Part shown: piece by piece, positions 42,406-50,094 of the stretch | Position numbering within the stretch: the first letter of the stretch is position 1 | Layout: each line of letters begins with the position of its first letter | From: Cryobacterium sp. SO2 | Lineage (GTDB): Bacteria > Actinomycetota > Actinomycetes > Actinomycetales > Microbacteriaceae | Assembly (NCBI RefSeq): GCF_026151165.2 | Contig: NZ_CP117849.1 | Location: 3,286,001-3,350,000 of the forward strand | DNA length: 64,000 nucleotides | Reading direction: 5' to 3' | Program-made: the position numbers and the translations under genes | The notes under the pieces: generated by a model | Databases searched by the model: none | What the model saw: only the letters and a program-made list of their open reading frames with translations | Told to the model about the DNA's origin: nothing

Positions 42406-42627
42406 TCACTTCGGGTCGTTGCCAGGGGTCTGCCCGGTGTCGCCACCGTCGCGGCCGAGGTGCTTGTCTGCGGTCTCCCGCGCGGTCTGGATCTTGTCAG
42501 CGTGCTTGTTGCCGGTGACCTTGTTGGCGACGGCCGCGCCGCCGTCGAGCACCTTGTCGCTGATCTCCTCGCCCTTCTCGGTCTTGAGGAACTCCTGCGC
42601 CTTGCGGGTGATGTCGTTGAGGTTCAT
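42406..42627 (-). CDS. Rv0909/MT0933-family putative antitoxin
   Basis: This is a small hydrophilic 73-residue protein starting MNLNDITRKAQEFLKTEKGE. The helix, the following DKVLDGGAAVANKVTGNKHA and the DKIQTARETADKHLG segment match the MT0933-like antitoxin family. The start at 42627 has GGAG 6 nt upstream. No toxin gene is adjacent on either side, so whether it works as an antitoxin here is doubtful; many actinobacteria carry such orphans. Confidence 0.72.
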   Translation of the reverse strand: MNLNDITRKAQEFLKTEKGEEISDKVLDGGAAVANKVTGNKHADKIQTARETADKHLGRDGGDTGQTPGNDPK

Positions 42628-42673
42628 GAACTTCTCCGTTCTGAAGCGTGCGGGGTTGTATCGAGGGTAGATC

Positions 42674-42759
42674 GGGTTGCGGGGTCTCGACAAGCTCGAC
42701 CAGCGCACGGGGCTCGGCCAGCGCACGGGCTCAACCATCGCACGAGGCTCGACCGGCGG
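42674..42759. repeat. Dispersed GGTCTCGACAAGCTCGACCA repeat with ~18-bp tandem tail
   Basis: Bases 42674-42703 are identical to 44417-44446. They run into a tandem array of ~17-18-bp units with the pattern GCTCGACCAGCGCACGGG at 42694, 42712, 42730 (diverged) and 42747 (partial). The element lies between the CAP-domain gene and the antitoxin-like gene and together with the 44417 copy brackets two excalibur-encoding genes. Confidence 0.85.
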
Positions 42760-43944
42760 TCAGGGCTCGCAGGCGATCCCGTCGCTGTCGACGTCCCTGG
42801 CCGTATTCAGCGCATACAGCGCATTCGAAACTCGCGGCGAGCCGGCCTGCGCCAGAGTCTCGCCGCTCAGGCCCGCCCGAGCAACGCCGCTGGGGTACGC
42901 GGCCCGCAGTGCCGTGCAGCTGGGATATGCGACACCGGCGACCCTGATGGTGGCGGCCGACTGCTTGGTGACCGCCGCATAGGAGGCCCGGCTGCCGGTC
43001 ACCGACACGCTCAGCACGGCATCCACGTCGTCCGGACGGATGACGTAGGTTCGGCCGGTCTCCCCCGCCATCACCGTGCCGGCCTTTTTCCACTGGTAGA
43101 TCAGTGTTATCGGCGCCGGCGCCCAGGTTCCCGCGGCCGCCCCAACCGTCTGACCTACTCGCACGACACCGCCGACAGTGGGGACGGGCGCGTTTGTGAT
43201 GGTGCCGGTGACTGCGGACGTCGGCGTCGAGGTTTTCGTGACGCTCGAGTAGCCCGTCTTCTTACCGGTCACCGAGACCGTCAGTGTCCGCGCTGCGTCG
43301 GCGTTTCTCACCACATAGGTGCGCGCGTTCGCCCCAGAGATGGCCACTCCCGCCCGCAACCACTGATAGCTCAGCGCCACAGGCGCAGGCGACCAGGTGC
43401 CGGGTGCGGCCGTCAGAACCTGACCAGCCCTGGGCACACCGGACACTGTCGGTGCGTCGCCGGTGAGTGCCGGGTACCGGGCGAAGTTCTGCACTGAGAA
43501 GATCTCGCCGTTCCGCGCGACGTAGTATCCGACGCCGATGTCGGTGTGCGCGGTCATGATGTTCGCGTAGTGTCCCGGCGAGTTGAGCCAGGCCCGCACC
43601 ACGGTGGCCGAGCTGTAGTTCCAGGCGATGTTCTCCGCCGCCATCGACCAGCCGGCCGGGATCTGGCTGGAGTAGTCCGGGTTGTGCTGGTATCCGTCCG
43701 CGGCCATCTTCACGGCCCAGGCCTGCGCCACCGTATCCATGGCGGCGTTGCGTTTCAGCGCGGGGAGACCTTTGGCGGCGCGAGCGGCGTTGGTCTGGGA
43801 AACGATCGTCGCGGTGTCACCGGCTGCCGCGTGGGCGGGGGCAGCCGGGCCGGTCAGCCCGACGCCCAGGGCGAGAACCAGGGCCGTGATCATGGCCGCA
43901 CCGCGCCGCAGGAGCAGCGAAGGCGGACGGATGTGATGACGCAT
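42760..43944 (-). CDS. Secreted CAP-domain protein with Ig-like repeats and excalibur domain
   Basis: This 394-residue exported protein has a signal peptide (MITALVLALGVGLTG to AHAAAGD). A CAP/SCP domain covers ~30-165 (IVSQTNAARAAKGLPALKRN; WLNSPGHYANIMTAHTDIGV, with the conserved His). Two ~95-residue Ig-like repeats follow, each with PGTWSPAPVALSYQW-like and TLTVSVTG phrases. The end is an excalibur Ca-binding domain with DVDSDGIACEP. The ATG at 43944 follows AGGGGGACCC. It is probably a wall-associated protein; the CAP function is unknown. Confidence 0.88.
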   Translation of the reverse strand: MRHHIRPPSLLLRRGAAMITALVLALGVGLTGPAAPAHAAAGDTATIVSQTNAARAAKGLPALKRNAAMDTVAQAWAVKMAADGYQHNPDYSSQIPAGWSMAAENIAWNYSSATVVRAWLNSPGHYANIMTAHTDIGVGYYVARNGEIFSVQNFARYPALTGDAPTVSGVPRAGQVLTAAPGTWSPAPVALSYQWLRAGVAISGANARTYVVRNADAARTLTVSVTGKKTGYSSVTKTSTPTSAVTGTITNAPVPTVGGVVRVGQTVGAAAGTWAPAPITLIYQWKKAGTVMAGETGRTYVIRPDDVDAVLSVSVTGSRASYAAVTKQSAATIRVAGVAYPSCTALRAAYPSGVARAGLSGETLAQAGSPRVSNALYALNTARDVDSDGIACEP

Positions 43945-44024
43945 GGGTCCCCCTGTATCGGGGGCATCCGTGTGCACCCTGGCTGAAGACTAGCGCGTCA
44001 TCGAGCGGCGGGAACGGGAGCCGA

Positions 44025-44363
44025 TCATCGCTCGCAGGCGATGCCGTCCTTGTCGCGGTCGCTCTTCTTGTTCGCCGCGTACAGCGGGGTCGAGAAGACC
44101 GGCTTCTTCGTGAACGGTCGCTTCTTGCCGTTCACGAGGTTGCCGGTGACCCCGGTCTTGGCCACACCGCCGGGATACTTGGCATTCAGAGCGGTGCAGT
44201 TCTTGAACACCGTCACGGCGACCTTGGTTACCGTCGACGTCCCGGTCTGGGTGGCAGCGATTGCGGGGGCTGCTCCGGCGCTCAGACCCAGGCACAGAAC
44301 CACGCCAACCGAGAAGACCATGAGGCGGCCGGAAGTGGGCAGGTTGGTGTGGGTGTTGCGCAT
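44025..44363 (-). CDS. Small secreted excalibur-domain protein
   Basis: This 112-residue exported protein has a signal peptide (VFSVGVVLCLGLSAGAAP, cut near AIAA). The mature part is an excalibur domain beginning FKNCTALNAKYPGGVAKTGV and ending SDRDKDGIACER, with the DxDxDG calcium loop next to a cysteine. The start context (GGGGGACCC then ATGCG) is almost the same as that of the neighbouring CAP-domain gene, suggesting shared ancestry of the promoter/start regions. Function unknown. Confidence 0.85.
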   Translation of the reverse strand: MRNTHTNLPTSGRLMVFSVGVVLCLGLSAGAAPAIAATQTGTSTVTKVAVTVFKNCTALNAKYPGGVAKTGVTGNLVNGKKRPFTKKPVFSTPLYAANKKSDRDKDGIACER

Positions 44364-44416
44364 GGGTCCCCCAAGGCTCTCGGGCGCCCGTTGTGTGCGC
44401 CCTCCTGAACAGTACT

Positions 44417-44480
44417 GGGTTGCGGGGTCTCGACAAGCTCGACCAGAGGTGCAGGCTCGATCAGCGGGCACGGGTTAACG
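44417..44480. repeat. Second 30-nt identical copy of the dispersed repeat
   Basis: 44417-44446 is identical to 42674-42703. Two ~18-bp units follow, ending CAGCGGGCACGGGTTAACG, a phrase that recurs almost exactly after rpoC (56816-56835). It lies directly next to the tuf terminator. Confidence 0.85.
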
Positions 44481-44516
44481 ACAACAGGGCCGGTCCCGAA
44501 GGACCGACCCTGTTGT
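44481..44516 (-). terminator. Terminator after tuf
   Basis: ACAACAGGGCCGGTCC (44481-44496) and GGACCGACCCTGTTGT (44501-44516) pair over 16 bp with one G-U pair and a TTCG loop on the transcript. It lies 36 bp after the tuf stop. Confidence 0.85.
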
Positions 44517-44552
44517 GTTCGACTAGCTCAGCGAGTGAGCAGGTCTAGTGAA

Positions 44553-45746
44553 TTACTTGAGAACCTTGATGACGGTTCCGGCGCCGACGGTGCGGCCACC
44601 TTCACGGATAGCAAAGCCGAGGCCCTCTTCCATGGCGATCGGCTGGATCAGCGCGACGGTCATCTCAACCGTGTCGCCGGGCATGACCATCTCGGTGCCC
44701 TCGGGCAGCGTGATGACGCCGGTGACGTCGGTGGTGCGGAAGTAGAACTGCGGGCGGTAGTTCGCGTAGAACGGGTTGTGACGCCCACCCTCATCCTTTG
44801 ACAGGATGTACGCGGTGCCCTCGAAGTCGGTGTGCGGCGTGACCGAACCCGGCTTGACGACAACCTGGCCGCGCTCAACGTCTTCGCGCTTGGTGCCACG
44901 AAGAAGAAGACCACAGTTCTCGCCGGCCCATGCCTCGTCGAGCTGCTTGTGGAACATCTCGATACCAGTGACCGTGGTCTTGATGGTCGGGCGGATGCCG
45001 ACAACCTCGACCTCGGAGTTGATCTTGAGGGTTCCACGCTCGGCGCGGCCGGTGACGACGGTTCCACGACCGGTGATCGTGAAGACGTCCTCGATCGGCA
45101 TCAGGAAGGGCTTGTCCTTGTCGCGGACGGGCTCCGGGAAGTAGTCATCCACTGCCTGCATGAGCTCGAGGATCTTGGCAACCCACTTGGGGTCTCCCTC
45201 GAGCGCCTTGAGGGCGGAAACCTGAACGACGGGGGCGTTGTCGCCATCGAAGCCCTGGCTGGAGAGCAGTTCGCGAACCTCGAGCTCAACGAGCTCAAGG
45301 ATCTCTTCGTCGTCGACCGCGTCGGACTTGTTCAGCGCGACGAGCAGGGACGGCACGCCGACCTGCTTGGCGAGAAGAACGTGCTCACGGGTCTGAGCCA
45401 TCGGGCCGTCAGTAGCGGCAACCACGAGGATCGCGCCGTCCATCTGAGCAGCACCGGTGATCATGTTCTTGATGTAGTCAGCGTGGCCCGGGGCGTCAAC
45501 GTGTGCGTAGTGACGCTTCTCGGTCTCGTACTCAACATGCGAGATGTTGATCGTGATGCCGCGCTGGCGCTCTTCGGGAGCGGAGTCGATCGACGCGAAG
45601 TCGCGCTGAACGTTGGTCTTGGAAGGGAACGTGTCGGCAAGGACCTTCGAGATCGCTGCCGTCAGCGTGGTCTTTCCGTGGTCAACGTGACCGATCGTTC
45701 CGATGTTTACGTGCGGCTTGGTCCGCTCGAACTTGGCCTTGGCCAC
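44553..45746 (-). CDS. tuf: Elongation factor Tu
   Basis: EF-Tu delivers aminoacyl-tRNA to the ribosome with GTP. The 397 residues show the G1 loop GHVDHGKTTLT, the switch/G3 DAPGHADYIKN and the G4 NKSD motif in LVALNKSDAVDDEE, followed by normal domains 2 and 3. The kirromycin-region and C-terminus look standard. It starts at GTG with GAGGAGG upstream. It is last in the str operon; a 126-bp spacer after fusA carries two hairpins and a possible internal promoter. Confidence 0.98.
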   Translation of the reverse strand: MAKAKFERTKPHVNIGTIGHVDHGKTTLTAAISKVLADTFPSKTNVQRDFASIDSAPEERQRGITINISHVEYETEKRHYAHVDAPGHADYIKNMITGAAQMDGAILVVAATDGPMAQTREHVLLAKQVGVPSLLVALNKSDAVDDEEILELVELEVRELLSSQGFDGDNAPVVQVSALKALEGDPKWVAKILELMQAVDDYFPEPVRDKDKPFLMPIEDVFTITGRGTVVTGRAERGTLKINSEVEVVGIRPTIKTTVTGIEMFHKQLDEAWAGENCGLLLRGTKREDVERGQVVVKPGSVTPHTDFEGTAYILSKDEGGRHNPFYANYRPQFYFRTTDVTGVITLPEGTEMVMPGDTVEMTVALIQPIAMEEGLGFAIREGGRTVGAGTVIKVLK

Positions 45747-45773
45747 TGTGGGTCCTCCTCAGGACTCTCGGCT

Positions 45774-45828
45774 CCACCGGACGTTGGTTTACGCCCGGTG
45801 GAACTGCTGGATTTGTGTACTTATGTTA
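45774..45828 (-). promoter_or_regulatory. tuf leader: hairpin and possible internal promoter
   Basis: CCACCGGACG (45774-45783) pairs with CGCCCGGTGG (45792-45801) over 10 bp with one mismatch, 28 bp before the tuf start. Upstream on the minus strand TAACAT (45828-45823) is a -10 candidate without a clear -35. Extra tuf transcription from such a site is common, but here it is only a proposal. Confidence 0.4.
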
Positions 45829-45853
45829 CTCGGGCCAGGAGGCCTAAGCGATT

Positions 45854-45867
45854 CGGCCCGAAGGCCG
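45854..45867. terminator. Short TTCG-loop hairpin just after fusA
   Basis: On the minus strand CGGCC and GGCCG enclose TTCG, 5 bp after the fusA stop. The stem is short and there is no U-tract, so partial termination or RNA stabilisation is more likely than full termination. Confidence 0.45.
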
Positions 45868-45872
45868 GTGGG

Positions 45873-47987
45873 TTATTCGCCCTTGTTCTTCTGGATGATC
45901 TCGTCGGCAACAGCCTTCGGGACCTCCTGGTAGCTCTCGAAGGTCATCGAGTACACCGCGCGGCCAGAGGTCTTGGACCTCAGGTCGCCGATGTAACCGA
46001 ACATCTCCGACAGCGGAACGTTCGCGCGAATAACCTTCACGCCCTGTGCGTCCTCCATGGTCTGGATCTGGCCACGACGAGAGTTGAGGTCACCGATGAC
46101 GTCACCCATGTATTCCTCAGGGGTGCGCACCTCGACAGCCATCAACGGCTCGAGAAGAACGGGGTTTGCCTTACGAACGGCTTCCTTGAAGCCCATCGAA
46201 CCGGCAATCTTGAACGCCATCTCCGAGGAGTCGACGTCGTGAGCGGCACCGTCAAGCAGGCTCGCCTTGACGCCGACCATCGGGTAGCCGGCGAGCACGC
46301 CCACGTTGAGGGCATCCTGGATTCCGGCGTCAACCGAAGGGATGTACTCACGCGGGATACGTCCACCGGTGACCTTGTTCACGAACTCGTACGACTTGTC
46401 GGCAGTGATTTCAAGCGGCTCGATCGCGATCTGAATCTTCGCGAACTGGCCGGATCCACCGGTCTGCTTCTTGTGCGTGTAGTCGTGACGCTCGACGGCC
46501 TTCTTGATCGTCTCGCGGTATGCAACCTGGGGCTTGCCGACGTTCGCCTCAACGTTGAATTCACGCTTCATGCGGTCGACGAGGATGTCCAGGTGAAGCT
46601 CGCCCATTCCCTTGATGACCGTCTGGCCAGTTTCCTGGTTCTGCTCGGTACGGAAAGTGGGGTCTTCTTCGGCCAGTTTCTGGATCGCGAGACCCAGCTT
46701 TTCCTGGTCCTGCTTGGTCTTCGGCTCGATGGCAACCTCGATAACCGGGTCAGGGAACGTCATCGACTCGAGTACGACCTGGTGCTGCGGGTCGCACAGG
46801 GTGTCGCCGGTGGTCGTGTCCTTGAGGCCGATGACCGCGTAGATGTGACCGGCGGTGACGAAGCTGACCGGGTTTTCCTTGTTGGCGTGCATCTGGAAGA
46901 TCTTCCCGATGCGCTCCTTCTTGCCCTTGCTCGAGTTGATGACCTGCGCGCCGGTGTCCAGGTGACCGGAGTAGACGCGCACGTAGGTCAGTCGACCGAA
47001 GAACGGGTGAACGGCAACCTTGAACGCGAGGGCCGTGAACGGCTCCTCCGACGTGGGGTGGCGCAGAACGACAACCTCTTCGTCGCGCGCGTCGTGGGCC
47101 TCGATGGCCGGCACGTCGAGCGGGGTCGGCAGGTAGTCGACAACGGCATCCAGCATCGGCTGCACGCCACGGTTCTTGAACGCGGAACCGCAGAGGACCG
47201 GGTAGATCTCGCTGGCGACCGTGAGCTTGCGGATCGCGTGCTTGATCTCGGAAACGGTGAGCTCTTCGCCGGAGAAGTACTTCTCCATGAGGTCATCGTC
47301 GGTCTCGGCGACGGTCTCGAGGAGCAGCTTGCGGTACTCAGCAGCCTGCTCGACGAGGTCTTCGGGGATCGGTTCGATGGCGTACTTGGAGCCCATCTCG
47401 ACGTCACCCTTGGAGTCGCCACGCCAGGTCAGCGCACGCATCTCGACCAGGTCGACAACACCTTCGAAGGTGTTCTCGGCGCCGATCGGGAGCTGGATGA
47501 CCAGCGGCTTCGCGCCGAGGCGCTTGACGATGGTGTCGACGGTGTAGAAGAAGTCGGCGCCGAGCTTGTCCATCTTGTTGACGAAGCAAATGCGGGGCAC
47601 GTCGTACTTGTCGGCCTGGCGCCAGACGGTTTCGGACTGGGGCTCAACGCCCTCCTTGCCGTCGAACACGGCGACAGCGCCGTCGAGGACGCGGAGCGAA
47701 CGCTCCACCTCGACGGTGAAGTCCACGTGGCCGGGGGTGTCGATGATGTTGATCTGGTTACCGGCCCAGAAACACGTGGTGGCAGCGGACGTGATGGTGA
47801 TGCCACGTTCCTGCTCCTGTGCCATCCAGTCCATCGTGGAGGCGCCATCGTGCGTCTCACCGATCTTGTGGTTGACACCCGTGTAAAACAGGATGCGCTC
47901 GGTAACGGTGGTCTTGCCGGCATCAATGTGGGCCATGATGCCGATGTTGCGGACCTTGCTCAGGTCGGTGAGCACGTCAAGTGCCAC
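45873..47987 (-). CDS. fusA: Elongation factor G
   Basis: EF-G drives translocation with GTP. The 704 residues include AHIDAGKTTVTERILFYTG (G1), IIDTPGHVDFTVEVERSLR (G3), FVNKMDKLGADFF (G4) and normal domains II-V, with the conserved GGRIPREYIPSVDAGIQDA segment in domain IV. The start is GTG after GGAGGACACCC. It lies between rpsG and tuf in the str operon; the rpsG-fusA spacer holds a 51-nt palindrome. Confidence 0.98.
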   Translation of the reverse strand: MALDVLTDLSKVRNIGIMAHIDAGKTTVTERILFYTGVNHKIGETHDGASTMDWMAQEQERGITITSAATTCFWAGNQINIIDTPGHVDFTVEVERSLRVLDGAVAVFDGKEGVEPQSETVWRQADKYDVPRICFVNKMDKLGADFFYTVDTIVKRLGAKPLVIQLPIGAENTFEGVVDLVEMRALTWRGDSKGDVEMGSKYAIEPIPEDLVEQAAEYRKLLLETVAETDDDLMEKYFSGEELTVSEIKHAIRKLTVASEIYPVLCGSAFKNRGVQPMLDAVVDYLPTPLDVPAIEAHDARDEEVVVLRHPTSEEPFTALAFKVAVHPFFGRLTYVRVYSGHLDTGAQVINSSKGKKERIGKIFQMHANKENPVSFVTAGHIYAVIGLKDTTTGDTLCDPQHQVVLESMTFPDPVIEVAIEPKTKQDQEKLGLAIQKLAEEDPTFRTEQNQETGQTVIKGMGELHLDILVDRMKREFNVEANVGKPQVAYRETIKKAVERHDYTHKKQTGGSGQFAKIQIAIEPLEITADKSYEFVNKVTGGRIPREYIPSVDAGIQDALNVGVLAGYPMVGVKASLLDGAAHDVDSSEMAFKIAGSMGFKEAVRKANPVLLEPLMAVEVRTPEEYMGDVIGDLNSRRGQIQTMEDAQGVKVIRANVPLSEMFGYIGDLRSKTSGRAVYSMTFESYQEVPKAVADEIIQKNKGE

Positions 47988-48053
47988 GGGTGTCCTCCGG
48001 AAGTGTTGAAAGAAAGATGAGGTTGAACAGGCCTAACTGCAGGACGAGCCTGC

Positions 48054-48104
48054 CCCGCTGGTCGAGCTTGTCGAGACCAGGTCTCGACGAGGTCGACCAG
48101 CGGG
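48054..48104. repeat. 51-nt near-perfect palindrome in the rpsG-fusA spacer
   Basis: Arms 48054-48078 and 48080-48104 pair over 25 positions with one mismatch and one G-T pair around a single central base. The arms are two inverted copies of the dispersed TGGTCGAGCTTGTCGAGACC element. It ends 7 bp from the rpsG stop. It would form a very stable RNA hairpin or DNA cruciform inside the str operon. Confidence 0.9.
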
Positions 48105-48110
48105 TAGCGA

Positions 48111-48581
48111 CTACCAGCGGTAGTGAGCGAAAGCCTTGTTCGCTTCAGCCATCTTGTGAGTGTCCTCACGACGCTTCACAGCGGCACCGAGGCCGTTGGA
48201 CGCGTCGAGGATCTCGTTGGTGAGACGCTCGGTCATGGTCTTCTCGCGACGCGCCTTGGCGTAGCTGGTCAACCAACGCAGCGCGAGGGTGTTCGCACGG
48301 TGCGGCTTGACTTCGACGGGCACCTGGTAGGTGGAACCACCGACGCGGCGCGAACGCACCTCGAGGGTCGGGCGCACGTTGTCGAGTGCCTTCTTCAGCG
48401 TGACAACAGCATCCGCACCGTTCTTGGCAACAACGCCTTCGAGTGCATCGTAAACGATGCGCTCGGCGAGGCCCTTCTTGCCGTCGAGGAGGATCTTGTT
48501 GACCAGCTGGCTAACAATGGGGGCGCCGTATACCGGGTCAGCGATAACGGGACGCTTGGGCGCTGGGCCTTTACGAGGCAT
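48111..48581 (-). CDS. rpsG: 30S ribosomal protein S7
   Basis: S7 nucleates assembly of the 30S head and is the str-operon autoregulator in E. coli. The 156 residues begin MPRKGPAPKRPVIADPVYG and contain VRPTLEVRSRRVGGSTYQVP and the RREDTHKMAEANKAFAHYRW end. It overlaps rpsL by one base (TAATG). A strong palindrome follows the stop. Confidence 0.97.
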   Translation of the reverse strand: MPRKGPAPKRPVIADPVYGAPIVSQLVNKILLDGKKGLAERIVYDALEGVVAKNGADAVVTLKKALDNVRPTLEVRSRRVGGSTYQVPVEVKPHRANTLALRWLTSYAKARREKTMTERLTNEILDASNGLGAAVKRREDTHKMAEANKAFAHYRW

Positions 48582-48955
48582 TACTTCTTCTCCATCTTGG
48601 CGCCGTAGCGGCTACGAGCCTGCTTGCGGTTCTTGACTGCCTGGGTGTCCAGGGCGCCACGAACGATCTTGTAACGAACACCGGGGAGGTCCTTAACACG
48701 ACCGCCGCGAACGAGCACCATCGAGTGCTCCTGCAGGTTGTGGCCTTCACCGGGGATGTAGGCGGTGACCTCGGTACCGTTGGACAGCTTGACGCGAGCA
48801 ACCTTGCGGAGAGCCGAGTTCGGCTTCTTCGGGGTGGTCGTGTACACGCGCGTGCAAACGCCGCGCTGCTGGGGGTTGGACTTCAGGGCGGGAGCCTTGG
48901 TCTTGGTGACCTTGGGGCTGCGTCCCTTTCGCACCAACTGCTGAATGGTGGGCAC
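48581..48955 (-). CDS. rpsL: 30S ribosomal protein S12
   Basis: S12 lies at the decoding centre. The 124 residues begin VPTIQQLVRKGR and contain TPKKPNSALRKVARVKLSNG and PGEGHNLQEHSMVLVRGGRV. Lys at the two positions linked to streptomycin resistance looks wild-type (KKPNS and RVKDLPG). The GTG start at 48955 has AAGGAG 6 nt upstream; the frame is open further up but not conserved. First gene of the str operon, with a ~250-nt leader. Confidence 0.97.
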   Translation of the reverse strand: MPTIQQLVRKGRSPKVTKTKAPALKSNPQQRGVCTRVYTTTPKKPNSALRKVARVKLSNGTEVTAYIPGEGHNLQEHSMVLVRGGRVKDLPGVRYKIVRGALDTQAVKNRKQARSRYGAKMEKK

Positions 48956-49215
48956 TAATAACTCCTTGTTTTTGCTGCACGGTGACAGCTGACTGATGTC
49001 AAAGCATTCGAATCGCACTTCTCAGTGCTCATCGAGTTCATCTGGACCCGCCGGACATCACGAAATTACTTCCGGTCGATCTGGTGGGTATGCCGTGGGG
49101 GCCGCTCGGAGAGCAAACCCTGTCTGCGTGGAGTGTCGGGGCGTCTGAAGTGCAACCCGATGTTGGAACAACGAAGTGGCATAACTGAAGCGCACGACAA
49201 AGCGCACACCGGTCA

Positions 49216-49244
49216 ATGCTAACCCGGGCGGAGGTGCGGGTCAA
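49216..49244 (-). promoter_or_regulatory. Candidate str-operon promoter
   Basis: On the minus strand TTGACC (49244-49239) and TAGCAT (49221-49216) are separated by 17 bp. Transcription would start near 49209, leaving a ~250-nt leader before rpsL. Confidence 0.6.
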
Positions 49245-49257
49245 GCGGCTCCAAGTT

Positions 49258-49325
49258 CCGCGGTGGTCGAGACCCAACCGCTGGTCGAGCCTGTCGACGC
49301 CGTGCTGAGCCTGTCGAAGTAGACC
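49258..49325. repeat. Cluster of diverged dispersed-repeat units
   Basis: GGTGGTCGAGACCC, then GCTGGTCGAGCCTGTCGACG, then GCTGAGCCTGTCGAAGTAGA follow in tandem. They are variants of the element at 42674, 44417 and 48054. The cluster lies between the accessory gene at 49338 and the str promoter. Confidence 0.7.
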
Positions 49326-49337
49326 CCGCGAGCCGAT

Positions 49338-49982
49338 CTACGTGCCGTGCGGGTCGAGGGTGCTGCCCAGATCGGCCAGCAACGCCTGCACCTGCGGTTC
49401 AACGAAGGTATCCACCGCGCGCCGCAGCTCCGCCCGATGCCCGGCCAGGGCAGCACAGACCCGCTTGCCCACGAGGGTGGCGAAGTCGTCGGCCAGGCGC
49501 ATCTCCACGCGCAAGGCCGCCTTCTCCTCGATGGTCAGCGGCGGGGGCACCAGCTCGGGGTCGTCGGCGCTGAGCGGTTGGGCGAGTTCTTCGAAGGTGA
49601 ACAGGTACGGAGAGTCTGGTTCCGGCGGCGGCGCATCGAGGTCGATCCCGTCGAACTCCGGGCCGAGGCCCTCCAGCGGGCGGTAGGCCTGCGCGGCCCG
49701 GCGCTCCTCGATCAGCCCGAGTTCCCGGTCGAGCATCGGCAGGTTCTGCGCGGTGTAGTTCTCGACCTCGTCTTCGACGATCGTCTTGATCCGCATCGAG
49801 AGCGGGTGCTGCACGGCATGCGGCACATCCGTGACGAGTCCAGCGGCCTTGAGCACCGGTGAGCCCAGGCACTGCTGGCAGAGTCTGGAGCGTGCCCGGT
49901 GCGTGCCGGGCCGCCACCGCGGAACCCAACGCAACCAGGCCTCGACCTCGCGGTCGACCCGCGACTCGATGGATGCATCCAT
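49338..49982 (-). CDS. Uncharacterised acidic protein
   Basis: I do not recognise this 214-residue protein. It has no signal peptide or membrane segment. The N-terminal half has a CQQC motif and PHAVQHPLSMRIKTIVEDEV; the middle is Asp/Pro-rich (DGIDLDAPPPEPDSPYLFTF); the C-terminal ~70 residues look helical (EEKAALRVEMRLADDFATLV). The ATG at 49982 was preferred over a TTG at 49991, and neither has a strong ribosome-binding site. It is codirectional with the genes around it and follows a spacer with duplicated hairpins. Confidence 0.6.
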   Translation of the reverse strand: MDASIESRVDREVEAWLRWVPRWRPGTHRARSRLCQQCLGSPVLKAAGLVTDVPHAVQHPLSMRIKTIVEDEVENYTAQNLPMLDRELGLIEERRAAQAYRPLEGLGPEFDGIDLDAPPPEPDSPYLFTFEELAQPLSADDPELVPPPLTIEEKAALRVEMRLADDFATLVGKRVCAALAGHRAELRRAVDTFVEPQVQALLADLGSTLDPHGT

Positions 49983-50094
49983 GGCTGTCAAGTTTAGTCG
50001 GTGCGGGGCCTGCGGTCACCGACTAATTCGAGTGAATCCCGGCCACCCGTTGCATGATCTGCGCAATCGGGCTGGGCGACGTGCGGGTCGGCGT

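Larger units (their letters stand above)
48956..49337 (-). other. Non-coding region upstream of rpsL (382 bp)
   Basis: No credible gene is seen. It holds the ~250-nt leader of the str operon, the promoter proposed at 49216-49244 and a cluster of dispersed-repeat units at 49258-49325. The leader on the minus strand contains runs such as GAAGTAATTTCGTGATGTCC but no recognisable riboswitch. Confidence 0.5.

Noticed and set aside
42694..42759. Possible short CRISPR array in the ~18-bp tandem units
   Set aside because: The units are contiguous with no spacers, too short and diverged, and no cas genes are present.
44832..48020. A 1062-codon open frame on the plus strand opposite tuf and fusA
   Set aside because: It is antisense to two highly conserved genes and arises from their GC-biased codon use; the protein is a rich-in-Val/Asp/Leu artefact with no family resemblance.
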